Positions 18,510 through 26,787 of a stretch of DNA of 64,000 nucleotides are shown here, one piece after another (the first letter of the stretch is position 1; each line of letters starts with the position of its first letter). The stretch is from an uncultured Eubacteriales bacterium. Its GTDB lineage: Bacteria > Bacillota > Clostridia > Oscillospirales > Acutalibacteraceae. Location of the stretch: contig ONFG01000011.1 of assembly GCA_900317025.1 (NCBI GenBank), forward strand, positions 89,150 through 153,149, in the 5' to 3' direction. The translations under genes and the position numbers were made by a program. The notes under the pieces were generated by a model. That model was not told the DNA's origin and searched no databases. It was given only the letters and a program-made list of their open reading frames with translations.

Positions 18510-18555
18510 CGGGATTATCCCGTATCATTTTAACATAATGTGTCGTTTTTCGCAA
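18510..18555 (-). promoter_or_regulatory. Transketolase promoter with a palindrome at the start site
   Basis: Minus strand TTGCGA (18550-18555), 17-base spacer, TAAAAT (18527-18532). A perfect palindrome CGGGATTATCCCG (18510-18522) covers the expected transcription start near 18520, where an operator would be placed. No regulator can be assigned. Confidence 0.65.
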
Positions 18556-18682
18556 GCGGAAAAACCGAATTGGAAATAGAAATATGCCCAACAGAAGCCC
18601 TCCGTTTTTGTGTAATATGCTTCGGGAACTTTTTTATTCTCCGCAGTACTATTATTTCCGACGCAGCTCAGACTATCCGTAC

Positions 18683-18720
18683 AAAAAAGCCGCTCCCCAT
18701 GCGCCACGCACGAGGAGCGG
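18683..18720 (-). terminator. Terminator of the LRR lipoprotein gene
   Basis: Minus strand CCGCTCC, 17-base loop, GGAGCGG followed by C and six T, 14 bases after the stop at 18734. Confidence 0.85.
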
Positions 18721-18733
18721 TGTATATGTATAA

Positions 18734-19756
18734 CTATTTCAGCCCAAGCTCATGCTCAAGGTCGGTGTCGAACGCCTTCTTGGGGTCGAGCTTTTCAATC
18801 TCGATCGCCGTTTTGAGGTCGGAGTGAGTGACCTCGCAGGACGGCAGAGCGTCCATAAATTCGCCGACGTTCTCCTTCGAGACGGCGTAGTCGCCCTCGA
18901 TGTTGAGCTTTTTAAGCGTTGAAACGGAGGAAAGCGGCTTGATGTCGGGGACGGCGTCGTTTGTCAGAACAAGCTCCGAGAGCTGCTCCATACCGGTAAA
19001 GGGGGAAACGTCGGTGATCGCGCAGTTCTCCGCGTAAAGGATCTCGAGCTTTGAAAGCTTTGAAAGTGGGGAAAAGTCGGTGATCCCGGGGTTGTCGCCG
19101 ATATAAAGCTCACGAAGCTGAGTAAGCGAACCGAGCACGGAGATATCGGTAAGCCCCGTGGAGTAGAGGTCGAGCGTGTGGAGCCTTTCGAGCCCTTCAA
19201 GCGGGGCAAGGTCGCTCACGGCGTCGGAGCCGAGGTAAAGCGACGTGATATCCATTCCCTCCAGCGGTGAGATGTCCGTCACGGCGGTTTCGTCAGCGTA
19301 GAGCGTTTCAAGCTGCTCAAGCTCCGCTGCCGCGGTGAGATCGTCTATCGGGTTCGCTCCGATGTCGAGATATGTAAGGTGTGAAAGCGACATCACCGGC
19401 GAGATATCGGTGATCGCGTTCGATGAAATCGTAAGCACCTGAAGTTCGGAAAGCCCGCGCAGCGGCGAGATATCGGTGATATGGTTGCCTCTCAGCGTAA
19501 GCTTTCTAAGCGTTTTAAGCTCGGAGAGCGCCGAGATATCGGTAAGCTCGCAGTTTTCAAGCGAAAGCGCCGTAAGCTCCTCGCAGCCCTTTAAGTCGTC
19601 GAGCGACGTTATTTTCACGTCCTTGAGGTGTATCTCAGACGCATAGCGGTCGATCTCTTCGCCGCCGAGCATGAACGTCTTTTCAAAGCAGCCGGAAAGC
19701 GACGCCGCGCAAAGCATCACCGCCGCCGACAAAACGCCGGCAATCATTCTTTTCAT
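18734..19756 (-). CDS. Leucine-rich-repeat lipoprotein (internalin/SDS22-like)
   Basis: A 340-residue exported lipoprotein. The signal peptide (residues 1-22) ends in the lipobox LSGC, predicting lipidation of Cys23. Residues about 45-300 form ten to eleven 20-23-residue LRRs of the internalin/SDS22 type with the recurring core LTDISPL (for example ITDISPLRGLSELQVLTI, ITDISPVMSLSHLTYLDI). There is no LPXTG or transmembrane anchor. LRRs of this kind bind proteins; the partner is unknown. The start ATG at 19756 follows AAGGGGG. A second small lipoprotein gene (nuclease) lies just upstream. Confidence 0.88.
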   Translation of the reverse strand: MKRMIAGVLSAAVMLCAASLSGCFEKTFMLGGEEIDRYASEIHLKDVKITSLDDLKGCEELTALSLENCELTDISALSELKTLRKLTLRGNHITDISPLRGLSELQVLTISSNAITDISPVMSLSHLTYLDIGANPIDDLTAAAELEQLETLYADETAVTDISPLEGMDITSLYLGSDAVSDLAPLEGLERLHTLDLYSTGLTDISVLGSLTQLRELYIGDNPGITDFSPLSKLSKLEILYAENCAITDVSPFTGMEQLSELVLTNDAVPDIKPLSSVSTLKKLNIEGDYAVSKENVGEFMDALPSCEVTHSDLKTAIEIEKLDPKKAFDTDLEHELGLK

Positions 19757-19783
19757 TGCAGTATTATCCCCCTTTTATTCCTG

Positions 19784-20374
19784 TCAATCGCTGTCAAAAA
19801 CGCCTGTGGACCACAGCCCTCTTCCCTCTGCCTTCGCTTCGTCCTGAAGCTCGTAGAAGCGGTCTTTGTACTCCTTGTTCTTGCCGACGATCAGCACCTT
19901 AGCGTAACCGTCGCTGAGTATCTTTTCGTTGAGCATCGTGCCGTCGGGCAGGTAAACGTAGCAAAGCGGGCGGCCGTAGCGGTCCTGCGGTTCGGTTCCG
20001 TATTCGATGTAAAGCTCGCTGTCGCCGACAAGCTCCTTCGTGTGGTCGGAGGCAAGCTTGCCCTCGGGAACGTTTTTGTCGCTGTCGGGGTGGACCGACT
20101 CGGGCGTATCTATCCCGATCAGGCGGACGTTCTTCTTCTCGCCGTCAATCATGAGCTTAATCGTGTCGCCGTCAACAATCTTAACGACCTCGTAAGGTCC
20201 TTCCCTTCCCTCGGACGACAACGCGCCCGACGCACCCGACGAGGCGCTCTGAGAGGACTCCTCCTCGTAATAAAGCAGCTCGTCTAAAAGCTCCTCGGAA
20301 CAGCCGGAAAGCGGTGCTGCCAGCACCAGCGCGGCCGCCGAAACAGCGATCGCTCTTTTAAAAAAACTGTGCAT
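19784..20374 (-). CDS. Thermonuclease-family (SNase) lipoprotein
   Basis: A 196-residue staphylococcal-nuclease-like protein. A signal peptide with lipobox LSGC predicts lipidation at Cys25, followed by a Ser/Glu-rich linker (about 37-58). The nuclease domain starts at PYEVVKIVDGDTIKLMIDGEKKNVRLIGIDTPE (Asp and first Arg of the active site, about 60-92); EPQDRYGRPLCYVYL (about 126-140) carries the second Arg. The expected catalytic Glu is in the IDTPES region or after it. Likely a surface nuclease degrading external DNA or RNA. ATG at 20374 follows GGGGG. It may be co-transcribed with the LRR lipoprotein, 27 bases downstream. Confidence 0.92.
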   Translation of the reverse strand: MHSFFKRAIAVSAAALVLAAPLSGCSEELLDELLYYEEESSQSASSGASGALSSEGREGPYEVVKIVDGDTIKLMIDGEKKNVRLIGIDTPESVHPDSDKNVPEGKLASDHTKELVGDSELYIEYGTEPQDRYGRPLCYVYLPDGTMLNEKILSDGYAKVLIVGKNKEYKDRFYELQDEAKAEGRGLWSTGVFDSD

Positions 20375-20505
20375 TGATTCAACCCCCTTAGTTGGCTGAG
20401 AAGAAAATAAACTTGGTATGCGGCAGTAAAGTCGTTATACAAAGCAAATCTGCAACGGTACTGCCTGCGGTCGCTCGACCGCCCTTTTTTGTGATACCTC
20501 AGCCG

Positions 20506-21471
20506 TTACATGAAGTCGAATTCACGCTTCACGCTTCTGCTGAAAAGCTCGTCGAGAGCCTTCTTTCCGTCAACCTCGCCCGCAAGCAGTGCGCGAACAG
20601 CGTTGACGATTGGCATTTCCACGCCGTATTTGTGAGAGAGCGAGACGAGCGCGCGGCACGTAGCAACGCCCTCGGCAAGCTGTGTGTAAGGCTCGCCCCT
20701 GACGAACGTCTCGCCGAACATTCTGTTGTGACTGAACTTCGAGAACAGCGTCGCCTCGTAGTCGCCGAGATGGCAAAGCCCGTAGGCGGAGTATTCGCTG
20801 CCGCCCATCGCCTTGATGAGCTTTCCTACCTCGTGAGTGCCGCGGCTCATGAGCGCGCCTTTCAAGCAGGCGTAACCCATGCCGTCGAGCATTCCGGCGG
20901 CGATCCCGACAACGTTTTTCGCCGCCGCGCCGACCTCGCTGCCGATAAGATCCGTTCCGAGATAGAAGCGGATAAGGCTGCTCGAAAACTCGGCGACAAG
21001 CTTCTGCTTTAGCTCCGGATACGCGCTGTCGATAACCATGCAGTTCGGCACGCCCGCGACGAAATTCTGCGGGTGACCGGGACCTACCCATACCGCCACG
21101 GGGATCTCGCCCAGCACCTCACCCACTACCTGTGTCAGGCGGCAGCCCGTACCTTCTTCGATGCCCTTCATGCACAGCACGAAGCTCTTGCCGGTGAGGT
21201 CAAATTTCTTAACGTCCGAAAGGAACGAGCGCAGCGCCTGGCTGCTTATCGAAATAACGATAATCTCGGCTCTTGTCACGGCTTCTTCAAGGTCGTCCGA
21301 GATCATAAGGGAGTCCGGGAAGGTGAGCATACCGTTTTGGCGCGTCTCCTTCAGCTCCTTTAAATGAGGCGAATCCGGTAGCCCCCACGACATCACCTCG
21401 TGACCTACCTTGTTAAGATACCATGCAATAAACGCGCCCCATCGGCCGCAGCCGAGTACAGATATTTTCAT
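20506..21471 (-). CDS. gpsA: Glycerol-3-phosphate dehydrogenase [NAD(P)+]
   Basis: Makes sn-glycerol 3-phosphate for membrane lipid synthesis. The 321-residue protein has the Rossmann loop VLGCGRWGAFIA (4-15) and the family motif GSEVGAAAKNVVGIAAGMLDGMGY (about 178-201) including the catalytic-type Lys, with RNRMFGE-like HNRMFGET near 245. Length is normal. It is monocistronic with a perfect consensus promoter at 21509-21537. Confidence 0.93.
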   Translation of the reverse strand: MKISVLGCGRWGAFIAWYLNKVGHEVMSWGLPDSPHLKELKETRQNGMLTFPDSLMISDDLEEAVTRAEIIVISISSQALRSFLSDVKKFDLTGKSFVLCMKGIEEGTGCRLTQVVGEVLGEIPVAVWVGPGHPQNFVAGVPNCMVIDSAYPELKQKLVAEFSSSLIRFYLGTDLIGSEVGAAAKNVVGIAAGMLDGMGYACLKGALMSRGTHEVGKLIKAMGGSEYSAYGLCHLGDYEATLFSKFSHNRMFGETFVRGEPYTQLAEGVATCRALVSLSHKYGVEMPIVNAVRALLAGEVDGKKALDELFSRSVKREFDFM

Positions 21472-21508
21472 TAGCAGCGTCTCCTTATTTGTGTAAAATT
21501 CTGTATAA

Positions 21509-21537
21509 ATTATACCATTATCTATGCGTTATGTCAA
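21509..21537 (-). promoter_or_regulatory. gpsA promoter, perfect consensus
   Basis: Minus strand TTGACA (21532-21537), 17-base spacer, TATAAT (21509-21514); start near 21502, leader about 30 bases. Confidence 0.85.
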
Positions 21538-21553
21538 AGAAGTTTTTGTAAAC

Positions 21554-21584
21554 AAAAATCCGCGCCCCAAAGCGGAGCACGGAT
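21554..21584 (-). terminator. Terminator of the alpha-amylase gene
   Basis: Minus strand ATCCGTGCTCC, 5-base loop, GGGGCGCGGAT (with G-U pairs) followed by a T run, 42 bases after the stop. Confidence 0.75.
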
Positions 21585-21626
21585 CTTTGTGAAAGGATAT
21601 AAATTCATGTATGCTTTTTGTGTTTA

Positions 21627-23900
21627 TTACTTGAGGTAAGCGCCGTCTGTACCGATCTTGCCGGAAGGAGCGCTTGCGTTCTTGAGAACGTAGCATCTCA
21701 TGTTGCCCTGGCCGATGGAGTCGGTCGTGAGCGAGCCGTTGGTAACGTTTACAGTCTGACCAGTAACTACCTCGATGTATGTGCCGTTTTCAACGCCCGT
21801 GAAGGTCGCGCCGCCGGAAACTGTTACAAGCGCATAGCTGTCAACGCCGTCGCCTGTGTAGCGGCGCTTGTAAGCCATGTTGCCGCTGCAGCCGTCTGTC
21901 GAATACTGACCCTTCTGGAGCGCGGGAACTGCGCGTCTGATCTGATTAAGTCTTCTGACGTGCTGTGCGAGCGGATTGCTCAGAGTCTCCTGAACCTTGC
22001 CGCTTGCTGTGTACTCGCCGAAATCGGAAGCCGTTACGTCGCCCTCAAGATAATCGCCGAAGTATGCACGGCCTGTCGTTGCGAGAGGAGCGTTAGGACC
22101 AACGTCGATCTTTGCGCCCTTCATGAACTCGACCTCGGAGCCGTAGTAGAGGCAGGGAATGCCGCGGAAGGAGAACATAAGCGAGAGGTTCTCTGCCCAT
22201 GCCGCAGTACCGCCGTTGTAACGTATCGTATCGTCGGAGCCGATCTCCGGACCGTAGTCGTGAGAATCGACGTAGGTAACTACCCATGTTGCGTCGTTGA
22301 AATACTGATCCTCTGCAAGAGCAGCTCTGTAAGCGGAGCCTGCGTTCTCGAAGTTTCTGTGCATCGAGAAGTCGATAACGCCCGTGCCGTTCCACTGGCT
22401 GTAGTCCGGCGTATGGTAGCTGTTGCCGTTGAGGTAAGCGTTTGTGCTGGTCGGAACGCCGCTCGGGTTGGAATACTGATCGTAATGCTTCTTTGAAGGC
22501 TCAATGTTAGCCGTCGGATCCGTTGTGTTCCAGTTGCCGATCCATGCGCTGTCTGTCTCTTTCCATGTGAAGAAGGGCGGCGAGCTGGAGGGGATATTGT
22601 GGTTCCATACGTCGCGGACTCTTGCGCAAACCTCGCCGAAGATGTAGAAGTTGTCATACTTCTCATAGATCGGGAAATAAGCGCTGTTGAGCGTCCAGCG
22701 GTTGATGTGCTTCTCGGTATCGAGACGGAAGCAGTCAACGCCCATATCTACATAGCTTGTGTAGCAATCATTAATATAATCCGCTACTTTCTGATTCTCC
22801 GTATTGAGGTCAACGCAGTCGCCGGCCATGGAACCCTGCTGCTCGATCGAGGACTCATAGCCCATGTTCTGCTCGCGGTGGTAGTTGTTGTCCGGGTCGT
22901 GACCCTCGTGCTTAAGATCCTTGAGGATGTTAAGTCTTGCCTGGAACTGGTCGCCGGGCTTGAGGGAAGCGTAGTTCGGATAAGATTTTGCAAGGTCGGA
23001 TCCGGGGATGACCTGCATAGCGTTGTCGGCATCGTCGAGAGCGTCGTAATTCTTTGTGAACATCTCGCCGAGACCTGCCTCACCGAAGTTGCCGGTGTGG
23101 TTCCAGACGACGTCCTGAACGATCTTGATGCCCTTTGCGTGAGCCGCATTGATAAGATCCTGGTAAGTCGCGCCTTCGCTCTCGTAGCGCGGGTCTACCT
23201 TGCTGAAATCAAAAGCGTGATAGCCGTGATAGTCATAGCCGCTGGCATTTTCGACTACAGGCGTGATCCAAATCGCCGAGAAGCCGAGAGCCTTGATGTA
23301 GTCGAGCTTGTCGATAAGGCCCTGGAAGTCGCCTCTCCATGCCGGGTCGGAATCGGGGTTGTTGGCATTGCCGTCGTCCCAGCAGTGAAGGTTGTTGCCT
23401 GTGTCGCCGTCATAGAAGCGCGTAGTCATAACGAAGTAGATCGAATCCTCACGCATATCGGTGCGCTCCCAGTCGGTCGGGTTGACGTTTCCGCCGCCGC
23501 CCGTGCCGGGCTTCTTTGTATACCATTTCTTGCCGTCGTACCAGTATTCGCCGGCAGTATCTCTCGTAAGCTCGGCAGTACGGCTGCCGTTTACGATGAA
23601 CTCCATATTGATCTTGGTAATGCCGTCGAAGGTCTTGCTGTACCAGCCGTCACCCTCGTCTGTCATTGCCTCGCCGGGAAAAGCAGTTTCGAGGTTCTGG
23701 GGCAGAGAGTTCCAATAGTAGATCGTCGGCGTACCGGAAGCACTCTTGTAGTGAACGGTGATACCCGACGCAGCAGACTCTTCAGCGCTGACCTCTGCCG
23801 CGGACGCATTGACCGAGCTGTTGAGCACGGCGATACTGCCGCTCGCTACAAGACCGGTCAGCAATGCGCAGCAAATAATTTTGGTGAAAAGCTTTCTCAT
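21627..23900 (-). CDS. Secreted alpha-amylase (GH13) with N-terminal starch-binding module
   Basis: A 757-residue extracellular enzyme cleaving alpha-1,4 links in starch. Signal peptide about 1-35. Residues about 40-140 look like a CBM26-type starch-binding module (IYYWNSLPQNLETAFPGEAMTDEGDGWYSKTF). A Gly-rich linker leads to the GH13 barrel: VVWNHTGNFGE (region I), FRLDTEKHI near 390 (region II with the nucleophile Asp), IFGEVCARV near 425 (acid/base Glu), YVDSHDYGPEIG near 548 (region IV). No dockerin and no membrane anchor, so it is probably a free enzyme, unlike the pullulanases at 45-52 kb. The ATG at 23900 follows AAGGAGGA; an in-frame ATG 15 codons earlier would spoil the signal peptide. 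Confidence 0.92.
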   Translation of the reverse strand: MRKLFTKIICCALLTGLVASGSIAVLNSSVNASAAEVSAEESAASGITVHYKSASGTPTIYYWNSLPQNLETAFPGEAMTDEGDGWYSKTFDGITKINMEFIVNGSRTAELTRDTAGEYWYDGKKWYTKKPGTGGGGNVNPTDWERTDMREDSIYFVMTTRFYDGDTGNNLHCWDDGNANNPDSDPAWRGDFQGLIDKLDYIKALGFSAIWITPVVENASGYDYHGYHAFDFSKVDPRYESEGATYQDLINAAHAKGIKIVQDVVWNHTGNFGEAGLGEMFTKNYDALDDADNAMQVIPGSDLAKSYPNYASLKPGDQFQARLNILKDLKHEGHDPDNNYHREQNMGYESSIEQQGSMAGDCVDLNTENQKVADYINDCYTSYVDMGVDCFRLDTEKHINRWTLNSAYFPIYEKYDNFYIFGEVCARVRDVWNHNIPSSSPPFFTWKETDSAWIGNWNTTDPTANIEPSKKHYDQYSNPSGVPTSTNAYLNGNSYHTPDYSQWNGTGVIDFSMHRNFENAGSAYRAALAEDQYFNDATWVVTYVDSHDYGPEIGSDDTIRYNGGTAAWAENLSLMFSFRGIPCLYYGSEVEFMKGAKIDVGPNAPLATTGRAYFGDYLEGDVTASDFGEYTASGKVQETLSNPLAQHVRRLNQIRRAVPALQKGQYSTDGCSGNMAYKRRYTGDGVDSYALVTVSGGATFTGVENGTYIEVVTGQTVNVTNGSLTTDSIGQGNMRCYVLKNASAPSGKIGTDGAYLK

Positions 23901-23970
23901 TGCTATCTTCCTCCTTAAAGTTTGTTGACAAACACAAAAACGCACATAATTTCCGAATATTACTGTTAAT

Positions 23971-23999
23971 ATTATAAAATACCGTTTCTGCTTTTTAAT
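23971..23999 (-). promoter_or_regulatory. Likely alpha-amylase promoter
   Basis: Minus strand ATTAAA (23994-23999), 17-base spacer, TATAAT (23971-23976). The -35 is poor, which would suit an activated promoter. The 431-base gap 23901-24331 otherwise holds AT-rich sequence and the terminator of the cps operon; no catabolite-repression site was recognised with confidence. Confidence 0.45.
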
Positions 24000-24272
24000 T
24001 CTCTAATAGAACTAAAATGGCAATTGTATAACTTAATACTAGCCAAAGTTAAATTTTGTTTTTTATCAAAAACGCTGAAAATTTACGTTTCAGATGCCCT
24101 TTTCCATACTTTTTGCCAAACGTCACAAACACTTCAAAAAGCTGTCACTTATGGGTGCGATAATATACTTCGGTATGGTACCGTGGGTTTCTGTATAACT
24201 AATTAAGGGGGGCTTTTCGCCCGGCACGATACATTATTTTGAAGGTTTCGGCATACTCTCCATAAATCAGAG

Positions 24273-24306
24273 AAGGCGATGCAGCATATGGTTTGCTGCA
24301 TCGCCT
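24273..24306. terminator. Hairpin terminator after the cps-type operon
   Basis: A 13-bp inverted repeat AAGGCGATGCAGC/GCTGCATCGCCTT. The T run is stronger on the plus strand (TTTTT) than on the minus strand (TTCTCT), so it may act in both directions. It lies 25 bases after the stop at 24332. Confidence 0.6.
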
Positions 24307-24331
24307 TTTTCGCCTTTCGTTTTCGGATTCT

Positions 24332-25099
24332 TCAGATCCACAAGCCCATAAGTTTCACCGGCTTTTTTACGTAGTCGAGGTCGAGCGATCCGCCGCTGTA
24401 GATCATGTCCGCGTTCTCGATAAAGCGGTTGGCGTACTTCTCGCCGAGCGTTGACCTGAGCACCTCAAAGCCCTTCTTCAGATTAGGCGGTCGCCTTCTG
24501 AGGGAATGGCAGTCGCTCGTCATAAAATGGACAAGCCCGTGGCGGATCAGGTAGTTGACCATTCCGGTCGCTTTCGTTTTCTTGATGAGCGCCTCGGCGT
24601 TGACGTGAGCAAGGCAGCCCATTTCGATAAGCTCGTAAAGCTCCGTCGGATTTGAGAGCATATAGGAGTAGCGCTCGACGTGGGCGATGATCGGTCTGTA
24701 GCCGGAACTCACGATGTTGCCAAAGGTACGCTTCAAGCCGTGGGGACGAGCCTGCGTCGGAAGCTCGATGAGGACGTAATCGGTACCCTCAAAGCAGAGC
24801 TTTTCAAGGTTCATCTCCCCCAGCCCGATTGTGTAGTAGACCTCCGAGCCAAGCTTGAATTCGAGGTCCATATCCCGGAATTCCTTTTCGGCACGCAGCC
24901 GTTCAAGGCTCTGTGCGCGCTTTTTGTCGAACTCCGCGACGGTGATCCTGTCGCTGTCGAAGTGGGGCGTAAAGACAAATTTCGTTACGCCCTGGTTAAG
25001 CTCTTCGCGAAGCAACCCGATAGACACCTCGGTATTCTTTGCGCCGTCGTCTATTCCGGGAAGGATATGGCAATGGAGATCAGTCTTCTTTTTCGCCAT
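24332..25099 (-). CDS. PHP-type protein-tyrosine phosphatase (CpsB/YwqE family)
   Basis: A 255-residue PHP-superfamily phosphatase that removes phosphate from the Tyr tail of the partner BY-kinase. Metal-binding motifs: DLHCHILPGIDDGA (6-19), FTPHFDSDR (about 43-51), GSEVYY near 84, AHVERY near 139 and TSDCHSLRRRPPN near 193-205. The start lies within the 3' end of the kinase gene (20-base overlap, GGAGG upstream). Forms a three-gene operon with the modulator and kinase. Confidence 0.92.
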   Translation of the reverse strand: MAKKKTDLHCHILPGIDDGAKNTEVSIGLLREELNQGVTKFVFTPHFDSDRITVAEFDKKRAQSLERLRAEKEFRDMDLEFKLGSEVYYTIGLGEMNLEKLCFEGTDYVLIELPTQARPHGLKRTFGNIVSSGYRPIIAHVERYSYMLSNPTELYELIEMGCLAHVNAEALIKKTKATGMVNYLIRHGLVHFMTSDCHSLRRRPPNLKKGFEVLRSTLGEKYANRFIENADMIYSGGSLDLDYVKKPVKLMGLWI

Positions 25100-25841
25100 A
25101 GTAGTATCCTCCGTATTTATAGCCGTACTTATAGTAGTACGAATTTGAAACGTCGGAATCGACCTTGTATTCCATGAGGATAGCGCCCAGCACCTTTAAG
25201 CCCGCGTTCTCGATATTCGCCTTGGAGCGCTCTACCATTCTCTTGTCTGTGGAGTCGTGCTTGATGACGAGAATCGCGCCGTCCATGTACTTGCCGAGGA
25301 CGGAAACGTCAGAGATGCCGAGGCACGGCGGGGTGTCGTAGATAACGTAGTCATATTTTTCAGCAAGCGCTTCAACGACCTTCTGCATCTTCACGCTGGA
25401 GAGAAGCTCCGTCGGGTTCGGCGGGATAACGCCGCCGAGAAGGATATTAAGGTCGGAGTCGTCATGCTTGAAGATCGCCTCGTCGAGCGTGACCTCACCC
25501 TTGAGTACGTGGGTAAGGCCGACCGAATGGCGCTGCAGCCTGTGTATACTCGGCATTCTGAGGTCGCAGTCAACGATGCAGACCTTCTTGCCGTAGCCCG
25601 AAAGCGCGATCGCAAGGTTTATCGAAAGGTTCGTTTTGCCCTCGTCCTGGATAGTCGAGGTAACGAGAATGCTCTTGCACTCCTGCGCTACCGCGATGAA
25701 TTCGATGTTTGAGGCGATCATCTTGAATGCCTCTACGTAATAGGTAGGCGCGTTGGGGTTTGAAATACTGAACACCTGCTTGACGGTGGTGTGGTGCTTT
25801 CTTTTTCTATGCTTCTTTTTCGTGCTTACCTCGTTACTCAT
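25080..25841 (-). CDS. Bacterial tyrosine kinase (CpsD/EpsB-type BY-kinase)
   Basis: A 253-residue cytoplasmic ATPase/kinase controlling exopolysaccharide synthesis. Walker A-like SIQDEGKTN segment (ILVTSTIQDEGKTNLSINLA near 58-77), Walker A' with VCIVDCDLRMPSIHR near 92-106, and Walker B region YDYVIYDTPP near 165. The C-terminus carries a Tyr cluster (NSYYYKYGYKYGGYYYG), the autophosphorylation tail. Start overlaps the upstream modulator gene (ATGA, 25838-25841). No glycosyltransferase or polysaccharide polymerase genes are adjacent. Confidence 0.93.
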   Translation of the reverse strand: MSNEVSTKKKHRKRKHHTTVKQVFSISNPNAPTYYVEAFKMIASNIEFIAVAQECKSILVTSTIQDEGKTNLSINLAIALSGYGKKVCIVDCDLRMPSIHRLQRHSVGLTHVLKGEVTLDEAIFKHDDSDLNILLGGVIPPNPTELLSSVKMQKVVEALAEKYDYVIYDTPPCLGISDVSVLGKYMDGAILVIKHDSTDKRMVERSKANIENAGLKVLGAILMEYKVDSDVSNSYYYKYGYKYGGYYYGEKED

Positions 25842-26557
25842 TTCTGGGCGAACTCCTTTCCTTCGATATACGGTATAACGCCGAGAACAGGTATGCCGAG
25901 CGTATTCGTGACGTCGGCCTCCGTCTTGAACTTGGTGTTGAGCATCTCTCTGAGGACGATGAACGCCGCCGCGGCGACCGCTCCGCCGAGCACTCCCAAC
26001 ATTGTATTCTTTCGTCTGTTCGGAGATACGGGGTTGCCGTTATTGGAAAGCGCCGGCTCGTTAAGGTCCTTGACGGATCCTGCCTCTACCTTCTCGAGGA
26101 TAACGGGCTTTGAATACTCGACAAACTTCGTCACGAGGTCGAGCGCGTAATCGGGATTGGTACTTATGCAGGAGATTTCAACGACTTGAGTGTCGCCTAC
26201 AAGACCGACCGTGATCGAGTTTTTAAGCTGCTCGTTGCTGATGTCGAGCTTGAGATCCTTCTTCACCGCCTCAAGCACGTTGTCCGCCTTGATGATGATG
26301 GAATAAAGCTGGGCGAGGTCCTGAGAGCTTTGGATCTCGCTGGGGTAAATATACTGCGAGTCGGTCGCTCTGTTGTTGATGATAACGGTCGCGGTAGCCT
26401 TGTACCTCTCGGGGATAAGATATCTCGTTACGGTATAAGCCACTCCGCCCCCGATGATCGCCGCGATTACAAGGAATATCACGTGCTTTCGCAGGAGATT
26501 CAGCAGGAGCATCAGATCAATGGTATACTCTTCATTATTTTTTGCATTTTCATTCAT
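25838..26557 (-). CDS. Chain-length/kinase modulator membrane protein (Wzz/CpsC family)
   Basis: A 239-residue polysaccharide co-polymerase-like protein. TM1 is at about 23-45 (HVIFLVIAAIIGGGVAYTVT), an extracytoplasmic domain with SQDLAQLYSIIIKADNVLEAV follows, then PNRRKNTMLGVLGGAVAAAAFIVLREM (about 176-205), the conserved proline-containing segment and TM2. It activates the BY-kinase encoded next and helps set polymer length. First gene of the operon, behind the promoter at 26683-26711. Confidence 0.9.
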   Translation of the reverse strand: MNENAKNNEEYTIDLMLLLNLLRKHVIFLVIAAIIGGGVAYTVTRYLIPERYKATATVIINNRATDSQYIYPSEIQSSQDLAQLYSIIIKADNVLEAVKKDLKLDISNEQLKNSITVGLVGDTQVVEISCISTNPDYALDLVTKFVEYSKPVILEKVEAGSVKDLNEPALSNNGNPVSPNRRKNTMLGVLGGAVAAAAFIVLREMLNTKFKTEADVTNTLGIPVLGVIPYIEGKEFAQK

Positions 26558-26682
26558 TAGTAATGGTCCACCTTTTCTGCCCGACGTTGCAGGCGTTCGT
26601 TATAGCAAGATACTAAAAATAAAAATTACTTTATTGTATGTTAGCGCAGAATATTTTCGTTCAAAAAAACAGTCTACACATA

Positions 26683-26711
26683 ATTATTGCATTTAACTGC
26701 TGTTTTGTCAA
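26683..26711 (-). promoter_or_regulatory. Promoter of the tyrosine kinase operon
   Basis: Minus strand TTGACA (26706-26711), 17-base spacer, AATAAT (26683-26688). The start would be near 26676, with a leader of about 120 bases. Confidence 0.75.
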
Positions 26712-26787
26712 GTGCGTAAATCAACAAATCACGAACTTCCGTTTGCCTGCTTTTATCGATTCTGCGTCGGTTTTTCAAGGAAGAGAA

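Noticed and set aside
20467-20490. Hairpin GCGGTC/GACCGC with a T run as gpsA terminator
   Set aside because: The T run is on the plus strand, whereas gpsA is on the minus strand; no plus-strand gene ends here, so it was not assigned.
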